A stretch of 64,000 nt of DNA from Motiliproteus sp965230185 (GTDB lineage: Bacteria > Pseudomonadota > Gammaproteobacteria > Pseudomonadales > Balneatricaceae), in contig OZ245995.1 in NCBI GenBank assembly GCA_965230185.1, forward strand, positions 5,084,001-5,148,000. Direction: 5' to 3'. Below, in pieces: positions 54,215 to 61,417 of the stretch (the stretch's first letter is position 1; the number at the start of each line of letters is the position of its first letter). The position numbers and the translations under genes were made by a program. The notes under the pieces were generated by a model. It made no database searches. It was not told where the DNA came from and saw only the letters and a list, made by a program, of their open reading frames with translations.

Positions 54215-55273
54215 TCAGCCGCAGGCAATAACGCGGTCACCGGCAGGGTCGCTGGTCGGCAGGCGACGGTTTCGACCCACCACCTCCGGGTAGTAGCACA
54301 TCTGTCCGTCACCGCAGAGCTCCGGCCTGTCGCGCACGCCCCGGGCAAACGTCATCAGCCCGGTCTCCTCATCACCCTCTTCCAGCCGGACAATCACCCT
54401 GCGGACCAGCTCCACACTCTTCTGCTTGCGCGCCAGTGGTGCATCCCGCCCGGCAATTTTGACCGATCCGATCCCCATCGCCTGCATGCGCGGCAAGGCG
54501 CAGAGACCGCAGGGGCCAAAGGGGTACCCCTGTTCGGTCACCGAAAATCCGCAGCCGAACCGGTACCAGAGCCAGCGTGAATAACGGTGGTCGTTATGAT
54601 CCAGTGCGGTCTGCTCCCGGTCACTCAGTGGCGCGCCATCGGTGCGCTGATATTCATAGCGGTAATTGTCCATACAGATAGCCCCACCCAGTTGACCCGG
54701 CAGATGGATGCTGTGACAGACCCCCTCCTCGAACACACAACCGTCGTTGAGAACAAAAGCCTCAAACTGCAGATCGGGAAAAGCGGCCGTTATTCGCGCC
54801 ATCTCGGTGAGGGTCGTATCCCGGGGGAAGATGATCCGATCAGCCCCCAGCTGCCGGTAGAATTCAACAGCGGAGCGATTGCGACAGGATGCGATCGAAC
54901 TGAGATGAATATCGAACCCGAAATCCTCCGCGGCGATCAGCGCCAGCAGCGCAGGATCACCGACGATCACTGCATCACCACCACCGCGGGCAAATCGCTC
55001 TGCCAGTCGCAACAGGCAGTCCAGCTGATCCGGGGTGTAGTGCTGAGCGTTCATCACCAGCGACAACTGGCGGCCATAATCATGGATTTCGGCAATCGTC
55101 CTCTCCAGATCGGAATCGTCCGGCAGACTGCCGAACAGCCGGCGGCTGACCGCGGAGCTGCCAAAACGCTGCTGCCATTCCCGGGGCACCACACTGCAGT
55201 AAAACTCGTCGGCTCCGGCCGCTACCAGCGGCCCGACCTCTTCAGGCCGACTCAGCGGGGTTGTGATTTTCAT
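54215..55273 (-). CDS. U32-family protein, UbiU-like (putative Fe-S hydroxylase subunit)
   Basis: A 352-residue protein of the former peptidase family U32. Cysteines at about 179, 186, 200 and 241 follow the spacing of the [4Fe-4S] ligands of E. coli UbiU (169, 176, 193, 232). Two further cysteines (255, 258) lie close by. GSVKIAGRDAP corresponds to the UbiU segment SVKIEGR. Characterised U32 proteins hydroxylate ubiquinone precursors, rRNA or tRNA without oxygen. The start at MKITTPL follows AGGAG at 8 nt. It overlaps the preceding U32 gene by 32 nt. No ubiT gene is near, so a role outside ubiquinone synthesis, in cofactor maturation, is inferred. Confidence 0.85.
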   Translation of the reverse strand: MKITTPLSRPEEVGPLVAAGADEFYCSVVPREWQQRFGSSAVSRRLFGSLPDDSDLERTIAEIHDYGRQLSLVMNAQHYTPDQLDCLLRLAERFARGGGDAVIVGDPALLALIAAEDFGFDIHLSSIASCRNRSAVEFYRQLGADRIIFPRDTTLTEMARITAAFPDLQFEAFVLNDGCVFEEGVCHSIHLPGQLGGAICMDNYRYEYQRTDGAPLSDREQTALDHNDHRYSRWLWYRFGCGFSVTEQGYPFGPCGLCALPRMQAMGIGSVKIAGRDAPLARKQKSVELVRRVIVRLEEGDEETGLMTFARGVRDRPELCGDGQMCYYPEVVGRNRRLPTSDPAGDRVIACG

Positions 55274-56171
55274 GCCAGTCTCCTGCAAATATCAGTCGTT
55301 CGATTCGACACTCCTCCACTGCCTGCCAGAGCACCTCGGCCATCGCCTCCGAGTGGCGGTAAAACCAGCTGTTGCCACGCTGAAAGCTGTACAGTTCAGT
55401 CGCCGCCTCGCGGCCACTACGCTGGGACCGGGCCCAGTAGCTCAGGCACTCCTTCTGACAGGCGTGGGCGGCGACAAACTTGCCCCCATCTGCCTGGCCC
55501 AGTGAGCCGATCCGGCACATTCGTCCCCGCACCGTATAGCCATAGGGCAGGTGAACGGCGAGCTTCATCGATCCGGAATCGAAGTGATCCGGAGTGGCGA
55601 AAGGCGGTACGTCCATCTCCAGCCGATCGATGCCGAACCGGGCCAGCAGCCGGTGAAAATGGGTCGCCCGGCTCTGATGAGGATGCAAGCGGGTCCACTG
55701 AGCCGAGGGCAGCCGGGGATCTTTGATCATCTTGTTGAGTAGCCGCCCCGGCACCGGATTCAGCGCCGGATAGTCGCTGTCCAGCTGCTGCAGGGTCCCC
55801 CAGTCGTTAACAATCACCTCGCTGCCCGCAGCCAGCAGCGGCAGCAGACGCTGCACCCGCGCCATGCCGGCATCGGTCAGCATCGGAGTGACCAGGGTCA
55901 GCTCGAGCCGGAGTATTTGCGCCTGACGTTGCGCCTGCTGCAGTTCCCGGACCGTCGGCAGCAGCCGTTCACAGAATTCGTTGCCCAGCTGGATTCCAGC
56001 GACCCGGTAGTCCCGGGCATGCTGATCCAGGGTCTCCGCCGGACATCCGAGCCGCTGCAGACAATCGGTCAGCAATGGCCGCCGTCCCGCCCCCAGCAGC
56101 AGCTGCAGCGAGGCCGGCTGGCTCAACGCCAGCACCACCAGCGGCCCTTCCATTTCTTGTGTAACGGTCAT
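55242..56171 (-). CDS. U32-related protein, UbiV-like (putative Fe-S hydroxylase subunit)
   Basis: A 309-residue partner of the UbiU-like protein. Cysteines at about 67, 219, 238 and 242 match the UbiV ligand pattern (39, 180, 193, 197). The first lies in IQLGNEFC, corresponding to IYLGEAVC of UbiV, and the last two keep the C-x3-C spacing. Overall similarity is low, so it is the more divergent member of the pair. Its start overlaps the protease gene by 4 nt and its end overlaps the next U32 gene, consistent with a heterodimer made in equal amounts. Confidence 0.75.
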   Translation of the reverse strand: MTVTQEMEGPLVVLALSQPASLQLLLGAGRRPLLTDCLQRLGCPAETLDQHARDYRVAGIQLGNEFCERLLPTVRELQQAQRQAQILRLELTLVTPMLTDAGMARVQRLLPLLAAGSEVIVNDWGTLQQLDSDYPALNPVPGRLLNKMIKDPRLPSAQWTRLHPHQSRATHFHRLLARFGIDRLEMDVPPFATPDHFDSGSMKLAVHLPYGYTVRGRMCRIGSLGQADGGKFVAAHACQKECLSYWARSQRSGREAATELYSFQRGNSWFYRHSEAMAEVLWQAVEECRIERLIFAGDWHENHNPAESA

Positions 56172-56911
56172 GATATTCCTCCCTGCCAGCTCAGCCGGCG
56201 TTCCCGGGGGATCAGCGCGAAGGGACGCTGTGGCCCCTGGTATCGGGCCTGCTCTCTCAGCCAGTTCCGCAATCGATCGGGATCCGACAAATCGGATACT
56301 GTCTCACAGAGATAGCGGCCCACCCGGGCACTGATCCGGGCGGTAGCGACACTGGCCCCAACCACCGGCGAGCGGCCAGTACGAACACAGGCGCCGAAAT
56401 CCGCCTGCCCGGAAGGGCACCAGGAGTGCTCGTCGGGCTGGCAGCGGGCATCGCCGGTGACCCGAAGCACCCCGGGATAGCTGGCCGGATAGACCGCGCC
56501 GCCCATCGCCGGCGATGCCGCCACCAGCACCACGCCGGCCTCCCGCGCCCGCTGGCAGGCCTTCGCCAGCACCACCCGGTCTGATCGCAGCCCCAGACTC
56601 AGGTTGATCAGCCGGACACCGCTGTCCACCAGCCAGTCGACGGCCTCGGCCACCTGAGCGGCCCCGGTGGTCAGCCGATGGTCAAAGACTTTCGCCACCC
56701 AGAGCCGGGCCTCCGGTAACTGATCAATAAGAATCTGCGCCAGCGCCGATCCGTGGCCCAGCCGGTCCCGCCAGTCGTCGATGTCATTCACTGCTGCTTC
56801 TGGCAACGGGAAGGCTCTGGCGGCAGCCAGCCGATACTGCTGGTGCGGGCTGATACCGGAATCGATCAGGCCGATCCGCAGCCGGTCACAGGCGGCAGCG
56901 GGATGACTCAT
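56168..56911 (-). CDS. qhpE: QhpE-like subtilisin-family serine protease
   Basis: A small S8-family protease of 247 residues without a signal peptide or propeptide, hence cytoplasmic. The triad is visible: Asp17 in LIDSGIS, His53 in GHGSALA and Ser187 in VVGASVATA. The oxyanion-hole Asn normally found in A-A-x-G-N is not seen; the segment reads VAASPAMGG. In Paracoccus, QhpE removes the leader of the amine dehydrogenase gamma subunit. It overlaps the ABC exporter gene by 4 nt, as expected for one maturation operon. Confidence 0.82.
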   Translation of the reverse strand: MSHPAAACDRLRIGLIDSGISPHQQYRLAAARAFPLPEAAVNDIDDWRDRLGHGSALAQILIDQLPEARLWVAKVFDHRLTTGAAQVAEAVDWLVDSGVRLINLSLGLRSDRVVLAKACQRAREAGVVLVAASPAMGGAVYPASYPGVLRVTGDARCQPDEHSWCPSGQADFGACVRTGRSPVVGASVATARISARVGRYLCETVSDLSDPDRLRNWLREQARYQGPQRPFALIPRERRLSWQGGIS

Positions 56912-58632
56912 GGCGACACCTCCACCCGCAATGTCCGCTCCACCAGCGCGATGCGGAGATCGGTCATCGCCAGGGTACTGTCCCGATGACTGATGACCAG
57001 CAGGGTGCGGCCGCGGAACAGTTGCTGCAGCTGGCGGAGAATGGCGGCTTCGGTGTCGATATCCACCGCCGAAGTGGCCTCGTCGAGGATCAGCACGTCC
57101 GGATCCTGTAACAACGCCCGGGCGATGGCGATCCGCTGTTTCTGGCCGCCTGACAGGCGAGTCCCCCGCTCACCGATCCGGGTCTGGATGCCCTCCGGCA
57201 ACTGGTCGATAAACCGGCTAAGGCCGGCCTGATCCAGCGCCCACCGCACCTGCTTTTCGGACGCTTCAGGGCAGGCATAGCGCAGGTTGTCCTTAATGCT
57301 GCCGCGAAACAGCACCACCTCCTGAGAGACCACGGCGACGCGCCGGCGCAATTCCGTCAATGGCAGTTGTCGCAGATCGATCCCGTCCAGCAGAATGCGT
57401 CCGCCATCCGGGTCGTAATGTCGCTGCAACAGGTCCACCAGAGTGGATTTACCCACCCCCGACGATCCCAGCAGGCCGATACAGGCACCGGCCGGCAGGG
57501 TCGCGCTGGCCGCCTCCAGCACCGGCTCCGCCCCGGTTATCGGGTAACGGAAACTGACGCCCTGCAGCTGCAGCTGTCCCGGCGAACGCGCCGGCAGCGG
57601 CTGCAGTCCCTGGTCGACTACCGCAGGTCTGGCGCCGGTCAGGCTGCAGACCCGCTCCAGACTGACTTTCAGTCGCTGTACCGACATATAGAGCCCCAGC
57701 AGACTATGTACCGGACCGGTGGCCATCCCCAGATAGGCGGAGAAGGCGATCAGCGCGCCCAGCTCCATCTCGCCCTGGATCACCGCATAACCACCGATCA
57801 GAAAAGCCACCGCCCGGAACAGGGTGGTCAGGGTGCCCGGCACCGAGCTGGCGGCAAATTCCAGCATCTGTAACCCCAGCAGCTCCTTCAGGTAATCCCG
57901 ATTAAGCCCCCGCAGCCGTTGCGCCTCACGGGGTTCGGCCGTCACCGACTGAATAAACTTCATCGCCGCCAGGGTCTCCACCAGGAAGGAGGAGATATCC
58001 GCCGCCCGCTCCCGCAGTCGTCGGGTTCGTCGCTGTACCAGCGGCCGGATGCAGCGCAGATAGCCCAGTTGCAGCGGAATCAGCAGCAGCATGCCGAGGG
58101 CCAGCCGCCAGTTGATCCACAGCAGCATCGCCACCGACCCCAGCAGCCCCAGCAGGCCGCTGACGGCGGAAAACAGTCCATCCACCGCGAAGCGCTGAAT
58201 CTCCGCCACGTCGCCGTCCAGTCGCGACAGGATATCGCCGGTGCGGTTGCGGCTGTAGAACACCGGCGACAGCTGCTGCAGATGGCCATAGACCGATTCC
58301 CGCAGGGCAAACAGGATCTGCCCCGAAAGACGGGTATGGCAGTAGCGGCTGACGCCGGACAGCAGGGTGGAGCTGAAACCGGCGGCCAGCAGCATGCCGG
58401 CGATCCACAGCAACTGCTGAAAATCGCCGGCCAGCAGCCCCTCGTCGATCATCCGCTTAGTGAGATAGGGCTGCACCAGCACCAGCAGGCTGGCGATCAC
58501 CGACAGCAACAGCAACAGCCCGATGCCACCACGATGGGGCAGTACAAATCCGTACAGCCAGCGCAGAGCGGTGCGGTCGACCGCAGCGGACGGCGCTTCC
58601 GGGGCAGTCAGCTCAGAGCTGGTCCCGAGCAT
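56908..58632 (-). CDS. qhpF: QhpF-like ABC exporter (fused membrane and ATPase domains)
   Basis: A half-transporter of 574 residues: six membrane helices (about 40-320) followed by an ATPase domain. Walker A is GLLGSSGVGKSTLVD, signature LSGGQKQR, Walker B DVLILDEATSAVD and switch His in VISHRDS. There is no N-terminal C39 peptidase domain; the neighbouring QhpE-like protease can supply that function. Known QhpF proteins export the modified gamma subunit to the periplasm. I start at MLGTSSEL, 4 nt after the radical-SAM gene; an ATG further upstream would overlap that gene. Confidence 0.85.
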   Translation of the reverse strand: MLGTSSELTAPEAPSAAVDRTALRWLYGFVLPHRGGIGLLLLLSVIASLLVLVQPYLTKRMIDEGLLAGDFQQLLWIAGMLLAAGFSSTLLSGVSRYCHTRLSGQILFALRESVYGHLQQLSPVFYSRNRTGDILSRLDGDVAEIQRFAVDGLFSAVSGLLGLLGSVAMLLWINWRLALGMLLLIPLQLGYLRCIRPLVQRRTRRLRERAADISSFLVETLAAMKFIQSVTAEPREAQRLRGLNRDYLKELLGLQMLEFAASSVPGTLTTLFRAVAFLIGGYAVIQGEMELGALIAFSAYLGMATGPVHSLLGLYMSVQRLKVSLERVCSLTGARPAVVDQGLQPLPARSPGQLQLQGVSFRYPITGAEPVLEAASATLPAGACIGLLGSSGVGKSTLVDLLQRHYDPDGGRILLDGIDLRQLPLTELRRRVAVVSQEVVLFRGSIKDNLRYACPEASEKQVRWALDQAGLSRFIDQLPEGIQTRIGERGTRLSGGQKQRIAIARALLQDPDVLILDEATSAVDIDTEAAILRQLQQLFRGRTLLVISHRDSTLAMTDLRIALVERTLRVEVSP

Positions 58633-58636
58633 CGCC

Positions 58637-60070
58637 TCAGCGCCCCTTCCGCGGCGTGATAAAGGCATCGATAAAGGCCGGATTGGCGGCCTGAATCTGT
58701 GCATAGACTTCGATACCGAAATCGACCCAGTCTCGCATCAGCTCGCAGTAGTGGTAGACCGGCATGGTGGGGTCTTCATAGCGGGCGTAACTCTCGTGAT
58801 AGCAACCGCCGGAACAGAGGTTGCGGATCCGGCAACTGCTGCAGCCGGTATTGCTGCGGTCCAGCCGCTGGTCCAGAAAGCCGGACAGCGCCTTACGGTC
58901 GATACCGCTCTGCACGGAGCCGAAGGTTTCCAGATCCGAGCCGGTAAAGCGGTGACAGAGATTCAGTCCACCACCGTGGTCCACCGCCAGCATGGCGACG
59001 CCGGCACCACAGGGCAGCGCCTTCTTGCTGCCCTCGTGAATATCGGTAATCAGCTGATGCATGTTGGAAAAACCGATGTTGCGGTGTTGCAACGCGGCCT
59101 CCAGGTAGCGTTCGCCAAGCTGCTTCATACCGGCAAACACCTGCACCAGCTCCGCTTCAGTCAGGTTGTAGGCGGCAATATCGCCGGAGGTCACCGGGGC
59201 GAAACCGACTTCAGCAAAGCCCAGCTCGTTAAACAGATGGTCCCAGATAGCCACCACATCGGTAACGCCACGGGTCAGGGTAACCCGTGCCCCCACCGGC
59301 CGCTCGCGGTAGCGCTCCAGCAGCATCCGCGCCTTGCGGGCCACCACCTCATAGGTCCCCTGGCCGCCGACGGTAATCCGATTGCGGTCGTGAATGGCCC
59401 GGGGACCGTCCATGCTGATCGACAGGCCAAAGCGATGGCGGGCGAGAAAATCGACGATCTCTTCGGTCAGCAGGGTGGCGTTGGTGGTCATGGTGAAGTC
59501 CACCGCCTTGCCGGCTTCACTGAAGCGCCGCTCGGCCAGCGCCACCACCTCACGAATCAGCGTCAGATTGCTGAGCGGTTCACCGCCGAAGAACACCAGG
59601 TTAAAGCGCGACTCGTCAGGAGATTCCCTCAGTAACATCTCGATGGATTCCCCGGCAGTCTCCAGGGTCATCTTTTTTCCGGCGGAGGGCTTATCCAGAT
59701 CCTCCTTGTAACAGTAGGTGCAGCTGAGGTTACAGCCGGTGTTGACGTTCAGCACCAGAGTGTTGAGCGGGAACCTGTCGACATGAGTGACCCCGATTTC
59801 CGGCGTCAGTGACCGGCCATCGGAGATCAACTCGACGGCGACCAGCTCCTGCAGCGTCTCGTCGATCTCCTCGGCTGCATAGTCCGGTTGTAACTGCTGC
59901 CGCAACTGCTGCGGACTCTGTTCGCGCTGCTCACGCAACAGATCGATGACCCGACCGGTGAGCCCGTCAAGCTGGAACAGGCTGCTGCTGGGAATATGAA
60001 ACAGCAGCCGCCGGTCATCGACACTGACTTCGTGGAGATTGTTTTCGACCAGTTTCAGTAAGGTACCCAT
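58637..60070 (-). CDS. qhpD: QhpD-like radical SAM/SPASM maturase
   Basis: A 477-residue radical-SAM enzyme, the same size as QhpD. An N-terminal peptide-binding region (about 1-95) precedes the SAM domain. The [4Fe-4S]-SAM motif is CNLSCTYC (Cys113, 117, 120), followed by FFGGEPL. The C-terminal SPASM domain has many cysteines (LPCGAG, LNLCHRF, TGCSSCRIRNLCSGGC, YHYCELM) for two auxiliary clusters. QhpD forms the sulfur-to-methylene thioether cross-links of the amine dehydrogenase gamma subunit. The full match and the adjacent qhpF/qhpE homologues make this assignment strong, although the substrate peptide gene is not in the window. Confidence 0.88.
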   Translation of the reverse strand: MGTLLKLVENNLHEVSVDDRRLLFHIPSSSLFQLDGLTGRVIDLLREQREQSPQQLRQQLQPDYAAEEIDETLQELVAVELISDGRSLTPEIGVTHVDRFPLNTLVLNVNTGCNLSCTYCYKEDLDKPSAGKKMTLETAGESIEMLLRESPDESRFNLVFFGGEPLSNLTLIREVVALAERRFSEAGKAVDFTMTTNATLLTEEIVDFLARHRFGLSISMDGPRAIHDRNRITVGGQGTYEVVARKARMLLERYRERPVGARVTLTRGVTDVVAIWDHLFNELGFAEVGFAPVTSGDIAAYNLTEAELVQVFAGMKQLGERYLEAALQHRNIGFSNMHQLITDIHEGSKKALPCGAGVAMLAVDHGGGLNLCHRFTGSDLETFGSVQSGIDRKALSGFLDQRLDRSNTGCSSCRIRNLCSGGCYHESYARYEDPTMPVYHYCELMRDWVDFGIEVYAQIQAANPAFIDAFITPRKGR

Positions 60071-60159
60071 AGCGGCTCCCGGGATCTGACGGTAATAAAA
60101 AAGACCAGTTAGCTGAATGGAGCGAAACCCGGGGCACAGGGGCGCCCCGAGCCAGCCCC

Positions 60160-60318
60160 TTACAGGGGGTCGGAATCAGGCGATAACAGGCAATGGCGGG
60201 CGGCCAGGCCAGCAGCAGGCGGAAAAACAGCGGAAAAACTGACCGGAACGGTCGGCAGGGAGCCGGGCAACCAGCCTCCCGAAAAAGAGGAAAAGGGCTT
60301 CATAACCAGTACACTCAT
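60160..60318 (-). CDS. Possible 52-residue ORF upstream of the radical-SAM gene
   Basis: An open frame starting MSVLVMKPFSSFSGGW, Pro/Ser/Gly-rich, ending LSPDSDPL, 89 nt before the maturase start on the same strand. It holds only one cysteine, so it is not the multi-cysteine gamma subunit that QhpD acts on. No ribosome-binding site precedes either of its two early ATGs. It may be chance coding in the operon leader. Confidence 0.2.
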   Translation of the reverse strand: MSVLVMKPFSSFSGGWLPGSLPTVPVSFSAVFPPAAGLAARHCLLSPDSDPL

Positions 60319-60330
60319 TTTATATTTATT

Positions 60331-60344
60331 AGGACATGCGACCT
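60331..60344. promoter_or_regulatory. Operator copy A in the divergent qhpD/TetR region
   Basis: AGGACATGCGACCT has inverted ends AGGxC/GxCCT. It shares nine fixed positions with a second 14-bp site 54 bp away. It lies where the -10 to -35 spacer of a minus-strand promoter (TATAAA at 60324-60319) would be. Confidence 0.5.
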
Positions 60345-60384
60345 GGAATGTTATTCACCCTAGCAGCATCCGGCGGAAAAATAT

Positions 60385-60398
60385 AGGTCACTGGTCCT
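60385..60398. promoter_or_regulatory. Operator copy B in the divergent qhpD/TetR region
   Basis: AGGTCACTGGTCCT sits inside the longer inverted repeat ATAGG...CCTAT (60383-60400). With copy A it defines AGGWCAYKSGWCCT. The centres are 54 bp apart, about five helical turns. The TetR protein encoded alongside is the likely binder. Confidence 0.55.
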
Positions 60399-60466
60399 AT
60401 TTTTTATCCGATAATGAATTCGGCAATGATTTTCAGGGCGCTGGCGGAGTGATCAGACCCGGCCAA

Positions 60467-60495
60467 TTGAACCCGCCTGCCGAATTAAGGATAAT
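60467..60495 (+). promoter_or_regulatory. Sigma-70 promoter of the TetR gene
   Basis: TTGAAC (60467-60472) and GATAAT (60490-60495) are separated by exactly 17 nt. The start site would be near 60502, only a few nt before a 13-codon ORF (60506-60547, MKQPNPSKQAADA) whose stop overlaps the TetR start. Confidence 0.6.
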
Positions 60496-60539
60496 TTGCG
60501 CCCCCATGAAACAGCCGAATCCGTCAAAGCAGGCAGCCG

Positions 60540-61202
60540 ATGCGTGAATTTCAGTTACAGGTGCGACCCGGCACCGCAGCCTTCAGTAAAGGCCAGCAGC
60601 GGGTGCTGAAGATTCTCGAGTCGGCGCGGGACCTGATGATATCCGGGGGCTATCACAATCTTACCCTGCGCAAGGTAGCCGCCGGCGCCGGTATCAGCGT
60701 CGGTAACCTCAGTTATTACTACTCCAACAAACAGGATCTGCTGCGGGATCTGCTCGATCATGTGATCGACAGCTATATGTGGGAGTTCGACAAGGTTCGC
60801 CAGGATGCCGGCGATTCAGTGGAAGCGCAGTTCGTCGCCATCGTCCGCTTTATCATCGAGGACATCGGCACTCAGGAGACCACTAACTTCTTCCCCGAAC
60901 TCTGGGCACTGGCTAATCACGACAGCTACGCGGCCGAGCGCATGGAAGAGATCTATATCAAAGCCCGTATCGTTCTCAATGAGCTGATTGCCATTCTCAA
61001 CCCGGCGCTGACCGAGAGTGAGCGACAGCAGGTGGCCCTCTTTATCTCCGCCTCAATGGAAGGGCTGACCCCCTTTGCCGGATTCGGTAAACCCTGGGCC
61101 GGCAGCCGCGACTCGATTATCAATATCGCCGCCACCAGTTTCCTGCAGCTGGTCAGAACCATCCGCTCCGAGGATATCGCCGCCGGTGCTGCCACAGAAT
61201 AA
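60540..61202 (+). CDS. TetR-family regulator of the amine dehydrogenase maturation locus
   Basis: A 220-residue regulator. The helix-turn-helix spans about residues 25-75 (ISGGYHNLTLRKVAAGAGISVGNLSYYYSNKQDLLRDLL). The C-terminal part is a typical ligand-binding helical bundle. It is divergent from the QhpD-type operon, with two matching 14-bp palindromes between them, and it precedes the aldehyde dehydrogenase on the same strand. Local control of one or both is likely. Ligand unknown. A 13-codon upstream ORF overlaps its ATG. Confidence 0.88.
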   Translation: MREFQLQVRPGTAAFSKGQQRVLKILESARDLMISGGYHNLTLRKVAAGAGISVGNLSYYYSNKQDLLRDLLDHVIDSYMWEFDKVRQDAGDSVEAQFVAIVRFIIEDIGTQETTNFFPELWALANHDSYAAERMEEIYIKARIVLNELIAILNPALTESERQQVALFISASMEGLTPFAGFGKPWAGSRDSIINIAATSFLQLVRTIRSEDIAAGAATE

Positions 61203-61326
61203 GACAACCGTCTCGTCTTAAAACACCTCTGAGATGGTCACACGGCCGTCCAGGCCGACCAGATTAACAACACAATTTCCATTAAATTCAAAATATTACA
61301 ACAGCACACCTGAGCTTTCAGGAAGC

Positions 61327-61342
61327 TGGCACAGATCCTGCG
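61327..61342 (+). promoter_or_regulatory. Sigma-54 promoter of the aldehyde dehydrogenase gene
   Basis: TGGCACAGATCCTGCG has a perfect TGGCAC -24 element and CTGC at -12 with the right spacing. It lies 76 nt upstream of the aldehyde dehydrogenase ATG. An AcoR-like sigma-54 activator is encoded at the far end of the neighbouring operon. Confidence 0.65.
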
Positions 61343-61417
61343 ATTGCCTGATTCATGGCGGGCCGCTGCCGTACAGTAAGCCCCGAGCTATCAATAACAA
61401 CAGCAAAGGCAGGATCT

